Shown here piece by piece: positions 17,576-27,181 of a DNA stretch of 64,000 nucleotides. Position 1 is the first letter of the stretch; every line of letters begins with the position of its first letter. Position numbers and translations under genes: made by a program. Below the pieces are notes generated by a model. That model saw nothing but the letters and a program-made list of their open reading frames with translations. It was not told the origin of the DNA and did not search any database. Source of the stretch: CAYLJV01 sp964510375 (GTDB lineage: Archaea > Hadarchaeota > Hadarchaeia > Hadarchaeales > JAGGTB01); NCBI GenBank assembly GCA_964510375.1, contig CAZEBR010000001.1, positions 81,030 to 145,029 of the forward strand, in the 5' to 3' direction.

Positions 17576-18388
17576 ATGAAAAAAAGAATATCCGATTTGG
17601 TAGAAAGTCAAAAGCTAATAAGTTTGGATGAAAGGCCCAATGCGATTTTTGTCGGCGATACTCACGGAGATCTTGAGGCCAGCGAGATTGTCTGGAATAG
17701 ATTCGGAGAAGAAGTCAGGAACGGCCAGACCTATCTCGTCTTCTTGGGTGATTATGTGGACAGAGGTTCTAAATCGAAGAAAAATATAGATTTTCTTCTT
17801 TCTAAGAAGGAAGAGTGTCCGGAGGGTTTAATTCTGTTGCTGGGAAATCACGATGCCTACTCGAAACGGGAGTTGAGGCCAGCAGATTTCTGGCAGAGCC
17901 TTAGCAGCGATGAGTACGAGTACTATAAGGACCTATCTTCCCTCCCTTGGATGGCGACCGCCGAGGGTTTAGTTGCGACTCACGGGTGTTTGCCGTTCAT
18001 ACCGGATCTAGAAGAGTTGAAAACGGCCTCTGAAGATGTTTTTGATATTAAAAACGAGTTTGATATTCCAGCTTGGGTCTCTACCGTTTGGGGAGATATA
18101 AACGAGAGAATATCTGGTGCCCAAATGGACCCACTTACGGGCCGACCCCAGTTCGGGGAAGAGGCCGTAATGGAATACATGCACGATCATGACTGGAATG
18201 TTTTGATACGAGCTCACCAGCCGGGAATGCAGGGATGGAGTTTTTCTAGAAACGTTTTGACTATCTTCACTTCCGAGGTCTACGTTAGAATGGATCGGGC
18301 TAGAGAAAGAAGCGTCGCCTCGTTGAACCTCGAGGGGGGAGTGGAGAGTCATAACGATGTCAGGGTTATGGGGCTGAACGAGCTTTAG
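17576..18388 (+). CDS. PPP-family serine/threonine protein phosphatase
   Basis: 270-residue metallophosphatase with the full PPP signature: GDTHGD, GDYVDRG and LLGNHD for metal binding, then a late His in THGCLPF and IRAHQPG. It is shorter than eukaryotic PP1/PP2A and lacks a regulatory tail. It follows treT by 39 bp on the same strand, so the two may be co-transcribed. Protein targets cannot be read from sequence. Confidence 0.9.
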   Translation: MKKRISDLVESQKLISLDERPNAIFVGDTHGDLEASEIVWNRFGEEVRNGQTYLVFLGDYVDRGSKSKKNIDFLLSKKEECPEGLILLLGNHDAYSKRELRPADFWQSLSSDEYEYYKDLSSLPWMATAEGLVATHGCLPFIPDLEELKTASEDVFDIKNEFDIPAWVSTVWGDINERISGAQMDPLTGRPQFGEEAVMEYMHDHDWNVLIRAHQPGMQGWSFSRNVLTIFTSEVYVRMDRARERSVASLNLEGGVESHNDVRVMGLNEL

Positions 18389-18472
18389 ATAACACCTTTT
18401 TCGTTACGCCCATTTTCAGCAAAGGTTTATTGTCATTTCTATCCTTATCAATACCATGATGCGGGTGTGCTG

Positions 18473-20641
18473 ATGAAAGTCGGAAAGCTAAACGAGGATT
18501 ACGGTTTACCGGAAGAAGTCATAGAGATTCTGAGGGAGGAGGGTATAGAGGAGCTGTATCCTCCTCAGGCCGAGGCCGTGAGGAAGGGGGCTTTGGATGG
18601 AAGGAACCTAGTTTTAGCGATTCCTACGGCGGCCGGCAAAACCTTGGTCGCAGAACTTTGCATGTTGAAGTCCATATTTAGAGAGGGTGGAAAGTGCCTC
18701 TACATAGTCCCGTTGAGGGCTTTGGCCAACGAAAAGTACGAGGAGTTCAAGAATAAGTACGAGTCTATAGGTATCGACGTGGGTATTGCCACTGGCGATT
18801 ACGAGGCCTCCGGCTCCGACTTGGCTGACAAGGACATCCTGATCGCTACTTCGGAAAAGGTCGACTCCCTTCTCAGGCATAAGGCAAAGTGGCTGGCTGA
18901 CCTCACAACGACCTCCGTTTTTGATGAAATACATCTGATCGATGATTCCGGCAGGGGTCCTACGCTCGAAGTGTTGGCTGCTAGGCTCAGGCAACTTAAT
19001 CCCGATATGCAAGTTTTGGGTCTCAGTGCCACGATTAGCAATTCTGAAGGAATAGCCGATTGGTTGGATGCAGAACATCTGAAGAGCGATTGGCGCCCCG
19101 TCCCTTTGAAAGAGGGAGTGTACCTTAGAGACAGAATAATTTTTGAAGATCTCACCGAGAAGGAGATCAAATCCTCCGCCAATGATGACGTTTCCAAGAT
19201 AGTGGTGGATACCATCAAAAATAACGATGGTCAAGCCCTGGTTTTCGTGAGTACCAGGAAATCGACACAGGTAGCGGCTAGAAAGACTTCCAAGGAGGTC
19301 GGGCAGCTGATATCTGACGAAGAAGAAGAAAGGTTGGAGGAAGTCGCTCAGGAGGTAGAGAGCGCTTTGGGGGAGCCGACTGAGACGTGTAAAAAGCTGG
19401 CTAGATACGTACGCCGAGGTACCGCTTTTCACCATGCAGGGCTTCATCATGAACAGCGCTCTGCGGTCGAGGACGCGTTCAGGGAAGACCTGATTAAGGT
19501 CGTCTCGGCCACTCCGACTCTGGCGGCTGGGGTAAATATGCCCTCCCAGAGGTCGATTATTCGTGATTATAAACGCTATTCTCCTCCCTACGGTATGAAA
19601 CCTATTCCCGTGTTAGAGTACAAGCAGATGGCCGGGAGGGCAGGCAGACCGGGGTTCGACGATCAAGGGGAATCAGTGCTTATTTCGAGCAGTGAGTCCG
19701 AAAAGGAAGAATTGCTGGATAATTATGTGAGAGCCGAACCGGAGAGGATCGAATCCAAACTTTCTTCCGAGCCTGCAATTAGGACGCACGTTCTGGGTTC
19801 TATAGCGGCGGGGTACGTGAACAGTCTAGACTCGATGTTGGAATTTGTAGGGCAAACCTTTTTCGCCTACCAGTATTCGACCTCAAGGGTCTCCAATACT
19901 GTCGAGAAGGTCCTTGATTTTCTGGTGGAAGAGGGCATGGTTTCCGAGGAGGGTGAATGGCTCAGCGCGACGAAATTCGGTAAAAAGATTTCGAGTCTGT
20001 ACATAGATCCGCTCTCGGGGGTTACGATAAGGAATGGAATCAAAAAAGCGAAATCCCGCGAGCCATCGGAACTTGGCCTTCTCCACGTAGTATGCTCTAC
20101 TCCTGACATGAATAATCTCTATCTCAGGAAGGGTGACGATGCCGATCTGGATGTTCTGGTTTCTGACTATCTGGAAGCCGATAAACTGTTGATAGATCCT
20201 CCCGAGAAATGGAAACATCCGGAAAAGTACGAGTATTACTTGGCAGAGATCAAGACTGCAAGGATGATAAAGGATTGGATAAACGAGAAATCGGAGGATC
20301 AGATACATGAAAAATACAACGTAGGGGCCGGGGATATAAGAAGAAAAGTGAGTACTGCGGAATGGCTCCTCCATGCCGCTTACGAACTCTCAAGGCTTTT
20401 TAAGATAAATGAGGCCACGAGCATATTGCGAGATTTGAAACAGCGCGTCCGTTATGGAATTAAGGGAGAGCTTCTCGATTTGGCCAGTTTGACTGGTGTT
20501 GGTAGGGTTCGAGCTAGAAGCCTTTACACGGCTGGTTATCGGGACAAGAATGATCTTAGAAGCGCTACCGAAAAGGAATTGACGAGAGTAAATAGAATTG
20601 GCGATAGAACAGCTAAAAGAATCCTCAATCAATTGGAGTAG
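18473..20641 (+). CDS. hel308: Hel308 3'-5' DNA helicase
   Basis: Superfamily 2 repair helicase that acts at stalled replication forks. 722 residues with Q-motif LYPPQAEAV, Walker A IPTAAGKT, DExH box FDEIHLIDD, motif VI QMAGRAGRPG, a winged helix, the ratchet domain, and a C-terminal HhH segment (LASLTGVGRVRARSLYTAGY). An upstream GTG is in frame two codons earlier, but the ATG at 18473 has GGGTG at good spacing. Confidence 0.97.
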   Translation: MKVGKLNEDYGLPEEVIEILREEGIEELYPPQAEAVRKGALDGRNLVLAIPTAAGKTLVAELCMLKSIFREGGKCLYIVPLRALANEKYEEFKNKYESIGIDVGIATGDYEASGSDLADKDILIATSEKVDSLLRHKAKWLADLTTTSVFDEIHLIDDSGRGPTLEVLAARLRQLNPDMQVLGLSATISNSEGIADWLDAEHLKSDWRPVPLKEGVYLRDRIIFEDLTEKEIKSSANDDVSKIVVDTIKNNDGQALVFVSTRKSTQVAARKTSKEVGQLISDEEEERLEEVAQEVESALGEPTETCKKLARYVRRGTAFHHAGLHHEQRSAVEDAFREDLIKVVSATPTLAAGVNMPSQRSIIRDYKRYSPPYGMKPIPVLEYKQMAGRAGRPGFDDQGESVLISSSESEKEELLDNYVRAEPERIESKLSSEPAIRTHVLGSIAAGYVNSLDSMLEFVGQTFFAYQYSTSRVSNTVEKVLDFLVEEGMVSEEGEWLSATKFGKKISSLYIDPLSGVTIRNGIKKAKSREPSELGLLHVVCSTPDMNNLYLRKGDDADLDVLVSDYLEADKLLIDPPEKWKHPEKYEYYLAEIKTARMIKDWINEKSEDQIHEKYNVGAGDIRRKVSTAEWLLHAAYELSRLFKINEATSILRDLKQRVRYGIKGELLDLASLTGVGRVRARSLYTAGYRDKNDLRSATEKELTRVNRIGDRTAKRILNQLE

Positions 20642-20700
20642 AGCCGTAGGGAATAGCTTTTTTGATAATTTAATGATCGCGAGATTGGAAGCCGGAGAAA

Positions 20701-20714
20701 TTAGGCTAACCTAA
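20701..20714. promoter_or_regulatory. DtxR-type operator 1 (TTAGG-N4-CCTAA)
   Basis: Palindrome TTAGGCTAACCTAA, extended to 16 bases with flanking A and T. It lies just upstream of the TATA element of the dtxR gene. The half-sites match the well-known DtxR/IdeR recognition pattern and are repeated in operator 2 at 20730-20743. Confidence 0.8.
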
Positions 20715-20728
20715 TATTTTTTAAAGGT
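20715..20728 (+). promoter_or_regulatory. TATA element of dtxR-feoB
   Basis: The T-rich/TTTTAAAG stretch between the two operators is centred near 20721 and predicts initiation at about 20747, two bases before the ATG, so the dtxR message should be leaderless. Occupation of either operator would block TBP/TFB or polymerase. Confidence 0.55.
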
Positions 20729-20729
20729 T

Positions 20730-20743
20730 TTAGGTTTACCTAA
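20730..20743. promoter_or_regulatory. DtxR-type operator 2 (TTAGG-N4-CCTAA)
   Basis: Palindrome TTAGGTTTACCTAA between the TATA element and the ATG at 20749. It has the same 5-4-5 layout as operator 1, with centres 29 bp apart, consistent with two repressor dimers on one promoter. Confidence 0.8.
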
Positions 20744-20748
20744 GAACA

Positions 20749-21447
20749 ATGAAGGAAGATTTATCCGAGTCGGAAGAGGAATACTTGGAAGCTTTATACA
20801 AACGTTCGAGAGATGGGGAGAGAATTAAGGTTAGCGAGGTAGCCGAGGATATCGACGTTCGAGAGCCAAGCGCCGTTCAAATGCTCAGAAAATTAGAGGA
20901 TAAGGGTCTGCTCGATTACGAAAAGTATTCGGGCCTGACTTTAACCGAAGAAGGGAAAAGGGAAGGTATGAGGGTCACTAGAAGACATAGGTTGGCCGAG
21001 AGACTTCTTAGTGATGTTCTCAACAGGGATTTATCTCAAGTTCATGAGGAGGCTTGCAGGTTAGAGCACTCACTAGCGGACGAGACGGCGGACGAGATTT
21101 CGAGGTTCTTGGAAAATCCGAAAACCTGTCCTCACGGCCATCCTATCCCGGAAGAGGAAGCAGACTATGAGGAAGAGGATCTTCTCAGCCTGTCCGAGGG
21201 GAAGGAAGGGGAGGAATACGAAGTCGTCTCGATCCCTGAACGAGAGGAAGATATCAAAAGATTGCTTCCATTGGCGGTTCTCCCGGGCTCGAAAGGGAAG
21301 CTGGAGGATAAGTCGTCCGTGGGTGCCATGATGGTGAGGAAGGGTCAGGACAAGCTTGCTTTAAGCAGGGACATCGGTTCAAAAATTATGGTGAGACCTT
21401 ATGGAAAAAGAAGAAGACGTAGACATCGTGATAGGTCTGGCGGGTAA
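20749..21447 (+). CDS. DtxR/MntR-family metal-dependent repressor with FeoA-like domain
   Basis: Metal-sensing repressor of 232 residues. The N-terminal winged helix (YLEALYKRSRDGERIKVSEV, EPSAVQMLRKLEDKGLL) is followed by the metal-binding dimerisation helix region (RLAERLLSDVL, EACRLEHSL, CPHGHPIP) and a C-terminal SH3/FeoA-like domain (about 145-220). Two palindromic operators in its own promoter imply autoregulation together with feoB. The last 47 bases overlap feoB in another frame, giving an odd Arg-rich tail (GKRRRRRHRDRSGG). Iron rather than manganese is inferred from feoB. Confidence 0.93.
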   Translation: MKEDLSESEEEYLEALYKRSRDGERIKVSEVAEDIDVREPSAVQMLRKLEDKGLLDYEKYSGLTLTEEGKREGMRVTRRHRLAERLLSDVLNRDLSQVHEEACRLEHSLADETADEISRFLENPKTCPHGHPIPEEEADYEEEDLLSLSEGKEGEEYEVVSIPEREEDIKRLLPLAVLPGSKGKLEDKSSVGAMMVRKGQDKLALSRDIGSKIMVRPYGKRRRRRHRDRSGG

Positions 21448-23348
21448 TCCCAACGTCGGCAAAAGCGCCCTTTTTCACCAGTTTACTGGAGTAGGCGTGA
21501 ATGTTTCTAATTATCCGGGGACTACCGTTGAGGTTGCGGAAGGTATGACTAGGTTCGAGGACTATAAAGTCAAAGTAATCGACCTTCCCGGGGTGTACTC
21601 TCTCGGAGNNNNNNNNNNNNNNNNNNNNNNNNNNNNNNNNNNNNNNNNNNNNNNNNNNNNNNNNNCTGTATCTTTCCTTTCAGCTTTCCGAGCTTAACAT
21701 TCCCATGATAATTGCCTTGAACCAGTACGATGTGGCGGAGAAGAGCGGGATAAAAATCGATGTCGATGATCTTTCCGACGTCTTAGGTGTTCCCGTAGTT
21801 CCTACCGTTGCGAGTCAAGGGAAGAACGTCCCCGAAGCCCTTGCCGAGGCAATTGAGGTTAGCGAGGAGGGGAAGAAACCCGAGAAAAACGTTAGGATGG
21901 GTAAGGATTTAGAGGATATAATCGACGAGTTTTCGAAAGAGATTGACGAGAAAATTGAATCGATCCCTTACGGCTTCCCTAGCAGAACCTTGGCAATTAT
22001 GCTGATTGAAGGTGACAAGGAACTCCTTGATTTGCTGGACGAGACCGAAGCCGGCAGAGAAATAATCAAGAAAGCGGACGAATTGACGGATAAAATCGAA
22101 GAGCTTCACGGAGAAGCGGCCGAGTTCAGAATCGCCAGAGAGCGACATGGAATGGCAAGCCTCGTTTCCGAAAGGACGACTGAACACGTTACGGTGGAAC
22201 CGTCCCTGTCGGAGAGAATCGATCGATGGACGACTGATTTGAAAACCGGAATTCCTATCCTCGTTCTGGTGTTTATAGGATTGCTTTCTCTCCTTTTCTT
22301 TGTGGGGGGTTTTATTGAAGAGATCGCCGTTGGAGGATGGGAGAGATATATAGAACCCGGTTTGGAGTCTTTATTTTTCCAAGTCGCTCCTAATGGAGCC
22401 ATAGAGAGAGTTCTGAATATAGGAGTCAATCAGGGTATAAAGGGTATACTCGCGGTCATGCTCCCTTATCTCCCGCCTTTCTTCCTGGCCCTCGCTTTTC
22501 TCGAGGATTCGGGATATTTGCCGAGGATGGCTTTCGTCATGGATTCGCTGATGCATAAAATCGGGCTTCACGGAAAAGCAGTTGCCCCCATGTTGGGTGG
22601 TTTCGGATGTAACGTTCCCGCCATAATGGCCACGAGGGACCTTCCGGACCGGCGTCAAAGGGTAATTTCTTCTTTTCTTATCACGATGGTCCCCTGTTCC
22701 GCTAGAACTGCCGTGATATTGGGAACCGTAGGAGCTTTTATCGGTATAATACCTGCACTGGGGATTTATGGAATAATTTTAGTCTTGATACTTTTGGTCG
22801 GACTTGTACTAAACAGGTTAATTCCGGGAGAAACCTCGGGCATGGTAATGGAGATGCCGTCCCTCAAAAAACCCATGATAAAGCCCGTCCTGTCAAAGAC
22901 ATGGAATCGCTTGAAGGAATTCGTCTATGTCGCAACCCCTTTACTTCTGCTTGGAAGCTTCTTGATAGGGATACTCGATGCCTCCGGCGTGATTGACAGC
23001 ATAGTAGGTCCTCTTTCCCCGTTCACTCTAGGAGTACTTGGCTTGCCTCCGATCACTATAATTCCTTTGATCTATGGAGTGATTAGGAAGGAGGGGGCTT
23101 TGGTCCTTCTGTTTTCGGTCGCTGGAACTTCGAATCTCATGGGATTCATGAATGAGCTTCAAATTTTTGTATTTGCTCTTGTAGTGGCGATATATCTGCC
23201 CTGCATCGCTACTTTTGCGGTTTTGAAAAATGAACTCGGATGGAAAGAAGCCATTATTATATCGGTCTTTACCATCGTTCTTTCGATACTGATAGGTGCT
23301 CTGTTTTTCCATCTCAATCCGTTAGGTCTGTCTACAGTGTTAGGTTGA
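21401..23348 (+). CDS. feoB: FeoB ferrous iron transporter (interrupted by assembly gap)
   Basis: Fe(II) uptake protein: N-terminal G domain (GLAGNPNVGKSALFHQFTG, NYPGTTVE, DLPGVYSLG) then a helical GDI region, and a membrane domain with Gate motifs (GGFGCNVPAIMATRD, FLITMVPCSARTAV). A 57-N gap at 21609-21665 removes the end of switch II and G4 approach. Reading resumes as LYLSFQLSELNIPMIIALNQYD, but in a frame one base off, so the drawn gap length is wrong; family spacing suggests roughly 100 bases are missing. Treat both parts as one gene. It is co-transcribed with the DtxR repressor. Confidence 0.95.
21609..21665. other. Assembly gap of 57 N inside feoB
   Basis: Undetermined bases. The frames on either side do not agree across exactly 57 bases, so the length is an estimate and no natural frameshift should be inferred. 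Confidence 0.98.
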
Positions 23349-23444
23349 AAAAACGGGGTTTTGGTCGGAGTGAATTCCCGTTCACCTTCAATACTTTTAA
23401 AATCTCGAAAGGTCTAACTGTTTAACGGCAGATGAGGGATTATT

Positions 23445-24002
23445 TTGCCTAGGACCTTTGTGGCCGTCGAATCGAGCGAGGAAGTTCGGAACGAGCTTTC
23501 CGGAGTTCAGGACGAGCTCGAACGTACCGGGGCAGATTTGAAACTAGTAAGCAAGGAAAATATTCATCTTACGCTTAGATTCCTTGGTGATGTCTCCGAA
23601 AGCCGTTTGGAAATAGTGGAAGGGGCTATAAGGGAGTCTTGTAACGTGTCACCTTTCGTTGCCGTAGTGAAGGGTATGGGGGTCTTTCCCAAGCCGGGCT
23701 ATATACGGGTTATTTGGGCTGGAGTGGGTCAAGGTACTAGTCAGCTGGAATCGTTGAGGAATGATCTCGATCAAAATCTATCAGAAATTGGAATTTCTCC
23801 CGATGATAAGGATTTCACGCCACACTATACCATAGCCCGAGTGAATTCAGGTAAGGCCAAGGACAAGTTAAATTCGATAGTTGATGAGAATTCGGATAGG
23901 GAATGGGGTTCCGTAGAAGTGGATAATATTAAGCTAATGAAGAGCGAATTAACGCCGGATGGTCCTATATATACGCCCCTTGAAGTTTTTGAACTGGATT
24001 AG
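23445..24002 (+). CDS. thpR: RNA 2',3'-cyclic phosphodiesterase (2'-5' RNA ligase family)
   Basis: 2H phosphoesterase of 185 residues. The two catalytic His motifs are HLTLRFLG (about 44) and HYTIAR (about 128). It opens or forms 2'-5' RNA bonds at RNA ends. The start is a TTG with GAGGG seven bases upstream; the protein then begins MPRTFVAVES, as usual for the family. Its stop overlaps by four bases the stop of the convergent CCA-adding enzyme, a gene often found next to thpR in archaea. Confidence 0.94.
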   Translation: MPRTFVAVESSEEVRNELSGVQDELERTGADLKLVSKENIHLTLRFLGDVSESRLEIVEGAIRESCNVSPFVAVVKGMGVFPKPGYIRVIWAGVGQGTSQLESLRNDLDQNLSEIGISPDDKDFTPHYTIARVNSGKAKDKLNSIVDENSDREWGSVEVDNIKLMKSELTPDGPIYTPLEVFELD

Positions 24003-25396
24003 CGGTACCAAGGTAGACTCTTAGTTAGGTAATCTCCCAAAAAGTCCATCGCATCCATTTCGTGGGCCCTGTTGACTGTATTTTCATTCTCTACGATTTC
24101 GTATCCTTTATCCTTCAATGATTTCTTGACGTGCTTTCCGAATCCTTCTCGTGACTTTAAGGCATCCTCGAGAACTTCTCTGGCTTCGGTGTTTTCCCTT
24201 TTTAGCTCGAATATTAGACGACCCTCTTCGTTTAGATAAGGTCCGGCCAATTTTTCATCGGAGTTCATGTGTTTTTGAACGAAGGGTTCAGACTCTACAT
24301 CGATCGGAGGTCCAGTATGCTTTCTAGTTTTGGACACTTTCGATACTTCCAGTTCAAAAAGAAGGATTGCTTTTTCTTCGTCGGTCCAAACTGCACTCCT
24401 TAGGACCTCGAATTTATCTTTCTCCAATTTCCTGTTGAGAGTTTTTTCGGTCTTTCGCAGTTGAGGATATATTATATCCGGCACCAGATCGTAGGGGATT
24501 TCCGTTACGATCATCAGGAGTCTACTTTCTCTTTTCTTAATAATTTCCTTGAGGTCCTGCTTTGATTCGGGAGGTTTTTTGGGAAAGAAAAATTCTTTCT
24601 TAGGATTTCTCAGAAAGCTTTGTGATGCTCTGATAAATTTGGCGTAATTTTTCTTCGACACTGCTGCGGCCACGTTTCTTCCCGGGTCCACGGGGTCGAC
24701 AAAGATCAGTGGCTTATCTGGAAACATTTTCATTAAGTCCTCTCTGCTTCTATCGTTACTTTTATTGATGATTTTCTTGGAATTCCATTCGCTGGCAGAT
24801 TTGATAACGTCCAAGAAAGACCCGGTATGTATAACCAAAAGTTCGCATAAATATCCGGAGAATCCCTGGGTTTCCAACTCTGAACCATAGGCTCCGATTC
24901 CCTTCATAAATTTCTTGAGCAACAGGACCTGATCTGTCTTGTCCGAAGTTAGTCGATTTTTGATATACCTTTGGTGGTGTGGTGATCTGTCTACTGCACT
25001 TCTTATTTGGGTGGGGTCATCGAGGTCGTAGCATGGAACGATATCTACGTCAAATCCGTCCATTTCCGTATTTACGTACGGGTGTTCCGCGTATTGCTCC
25101 CTTCCCCTTCCGTCGCTGATCTTTTTTCCTAATTCAAGTCCCATCTCTTCGAGCCTCTCCCGGGGTGTATCTTCTGGAAATAAAAGAAATAAATCTATAT
25201 CGTGGGCTCCCGAAAGCCAGGTACCTCTGCCGGTAGATCCCACTATTTTTGGCTGAACAGCAAGATTGAACTCCGATATAGCCTGTTTGGCCTTTTCGAG
25301 TAGCTGATCCTTAGTTTCTCTAAATCTTTCTCTTTCCTTTTCTCCGGGTCTTATTTGTCGGAGGACTTCTTTCAAAATGTCTTGCATTTTTACCAT
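23999..25396 (-). CDS. cca: CCA-adding enzyme (class I tRNA nucleotidyltransferase)
   Basis: Adds the 3' CCA end of tRNA without a nucleic acid template. 465 residues with the class I nucleotidyltransferase active site GSTGRGTWLSGAHDIDLFLLF (Gly-Ser motif and DxD carboxylates) and a further catalytic Asp in MDGFDVDIVPCYDL. A central helical domain and C-terminal tail/body follow. An alternative ATG lies three codons in. It overlaps the thpR stop by 4 bp. Confidence 0.96.
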   Translation of the reverse strand: MVKMQDILKEVLRQIRPGEKERERFRETKDQLLEKAKQAISEFNLAVQPKIVGSTGRGTWLSGAHDIDLFLLFPEDTPRERLEEMGLELGKKISDGRGREQYAEHPYVNTEMDGFDVDIVPCYDLDDPTQIRSAVDRSPHHQRYIKNRLTSDKTDQVLLLKKFMKGIGAYGSELETQGFSGYLCELLVIHTGSFLDVIKSASEWNSKKIINKSNDRSREDLMKMFPDKPLIFVDPVDPGRNVAAAVSKKNYAKFIRASQSFLRNPKKEFFFPKKPPESKQDLKEIIKKRESRLLMIVTEIPYDLVPDIIYPQLRKTEKTLNRKLEKDKFEVLRSAVWTDEEKAILLFELEVSKVSKTRKHTGPPIDVESEPFVQKHMNSDEKLAGPYLNEEGRLIFELKRENTEAREVLEDALKSREGFGKHVKKSLKDKGYEIVENENTVNRAHEMDAMDFLGDYLTKSLPWYR

Positions 25397-25541
25397 CTTG
25401 CGGTTTGTCTTCTCAACTAAAGGCTTATTTGAGTCGCTTTAAAAGTCCTTTTAAGAACTCGAATATTCTTTGTCCTTAGTATAGTATCCCGGACTTTCCC
25501 GTTTAACCCGATTCTTTTTTCTCTAACGGCATAAGAAGTAA

Positions 25542-26222
25542 CTATTTTTTAGAAAGCTCAGCTTTCTTAATTTCTAAATGGCCTCTGTCTCCCTTCCATT
25601 TTTTTTCAGTTTCCGTCGGAGTTATCTTTCTCTTGAAGAATGGAGCGTCGAGAGTTAAGGTCTCGTATTCACCACCCTCCCCGGTAGGGTGTATTCCTAA
25701 TTTTTCGTGTAGTGTCCTCAGCTGTTCTATTGTATCCGAATTTATTTTTCTCCCCAACCACCGTTTATCCAATCCTTGAGCCGATACGGACGTGATCATT
25801 ATTTTGAATCCCTCCTCCAACATACCTTCCAATAGTCGGAAAGGCTCAATATGCCAGATAGGGGTGATGGATACAAGTCCTAGTTCGTCGCAGATTCTAG
25901 ATATCCTTTGTTTCTGATAGGAGGATGCGACGGCACCGCTTACAACTCCATCTATGGAAAGTCCTTCAAGGATTTCTTTGAGGTCTTCCAGCTCCTTTTC
26001 CTTGATTCCGGTGGTCCGTTTTTTCTTGAGTGGAATATTGGATGCGGCTCCAAAAAGGTCGATTATTTTCGGATTTGGTTTGTGGAACATCCAAGAGTCT
26101 TCTGCCTCAGGTAGCATTGTGACTATGTTTGCGATTTTGTTGTCCTCCTTTGCTGCTTTCCATAGGGCGTAAGAACCGTCCTTGCCGCCGGAGCAGAGAG
26201 CTGCTAGTTTCAATTTGACCAT
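25542..26222 (-). CDS. dph6: Diphthine-ammonia ligase (Dph6)
   Basis: ATP-pyrophosphatase that amidates diphthine on elongation factor 2, the last step of diphthamide synthesis. 226 residues. The PP-loop is LAALCSGGKDGSYALWKA and the family motif GEGGEYETLTLDAPFF is present near residue 195. It diverges from the TIM-barrel gene at 26345. Confidence 0.93.
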   Translation of the reverse strand: MVKLKLAALCSGGKDGSYALWKAAKEDNKIANIVTMLPEAEDSWMFHKPNPKIIDLFGAASNIPLKKKRTTGIKEKELEDLKEILEGLSIDGVVSGAVASSYQKQRISRICDELGLVSITPIWHIEPFRLLEGMLEEGFKIMITSVSAQGLDKRWLGRKINSDTIEQLRTLHEKLGIHPTGEGGEYETLTLDAPFFKRKITPTETEKKWKGDRGHLEIKKAELSKK

Positions 26223-26344
26223 TTCACTAGAGGGGCTAATTGTGAATAAATAATTCTAATTTTCTAATATTTGATTTCTGAAGTAATAGATGAGAGTATC
26301 GTAACGATGAAAAATAAAAGTATTACCGTTTGAGGAATTTTGGG

Positions 26345-27181
26345 GTGAAAATAATTAATTGGGGACTTTCTACGCTTTTGTCTCCCCCTGGTGATCCTCT
26401 AGAAGGGATTGAGCTTGCTAGTGATATTGGACTCGACTACGTCGAGTTGATATTAGAAAATCCTACCATTTCCTTCGATCCTGCCCGCGAAGATTTGGAG
26501 ATGATTAGGGATAAAATAGAGTCCTGCGGATTGAAAGCGAGGGTACATGGTTATTTTCAGGATCTCAATCCTACAAGTCCATATGAGGAAATTAGAAAAG
26601 TTACCTTAAGGCAGGAAAAGAAAAGCATCGAAGCCTGCGAGATTATTGGTGGTGATGTCGTAACTATTCATCCAGGAAGATGCTGGAATTTAGAAGAAAA
26701 TGAAATTAAGGATAATTGTGGGGAATGGTTCGAGAACTACCTTGACGATATCTCTTCTTATGCCTCGGACAAGGGTATAACTTTAGGATTGGAAACTGGC
26801 TCCCATAAGACCGACTACCCGGCTCCCGGTGATGGCCTTCTAGAGTTTGTTCGGGGAAGAAAAAACGTCGGGATTACTTTGGATGTCGGACATCTTTTCA
26901 TTCTAGCTCGCGGATGTACCGAGAACGAAGAGGAACTAATTTCTGAATTTATTGATGATTGGGGAAATGAGATAGTACACGTTCACATTCACGATAATAA
27001 TGGCTGGCTGGACGAGCATTTATCCCCGGGTAGGGGCGATTTGAGCTTTGAAGTCGTAATGAAGTCCTTAGTGGATAATTATGATGGACCGGTCATTTTG
27101 GAGCTTTGGAACCCGAAAGATCCCGCTAAGGCGGTGTCCGAGGGAATTGAATTCCTGAAGGAATTTGATCCGAAAATTTAA
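26345..27181 (+). CDS. TIM-barrel sugar isomerase/epimerase-like protein (AP endonuclease 2 fold)
   Basis: 278-residue xylose-isomerase-like barrel. Metal-ligand positions are visible in DYVELILENP, VTIHPGR, LGLETGS, ITLDVGHLF, VHVHIHDNNG and VILELWNP. Members include sugar epimerases, hydroxypyruvate isomerase and Endo IV; the full Endo IV signature is absent, so I would not call a nuclease. The GTG at 26345 fits TGAGGA nine bases before it; a TTG five codons earlier is the alternative. Its end overlaps the next convergent gene by four bases. Confidence 0.8.
   Translation: MKIINWGLSTLLSPPGDPLEGIELASDIGLDYVELILENPTISFDPAREDLEMIRDKIESCGLKARVHGYFQDLNPTSPYEEIRKVTLRQEKKSIEACEIIGGDVVTIHPGRCWNLEENEIKDNCGEWFENYLDDISSYASDKGITLGLETGSHKTDYPAPGDGLLEFVRGRKNVGITLDVGHLFILARGCTENEEELISEFIDDWGNEIVHVHIHDNNGWLDEHLSPGRGDLSFEVVMKSLVDNYDGPVILELWNPKDPAKAVSEGIEFLKEFDPKI

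Noticed and set aside
21601..21710. Natural frameshift or programmed recoding in feoB
   Set aside because: The frame change falls within a run of N, so it is explained by a wrong gap length.
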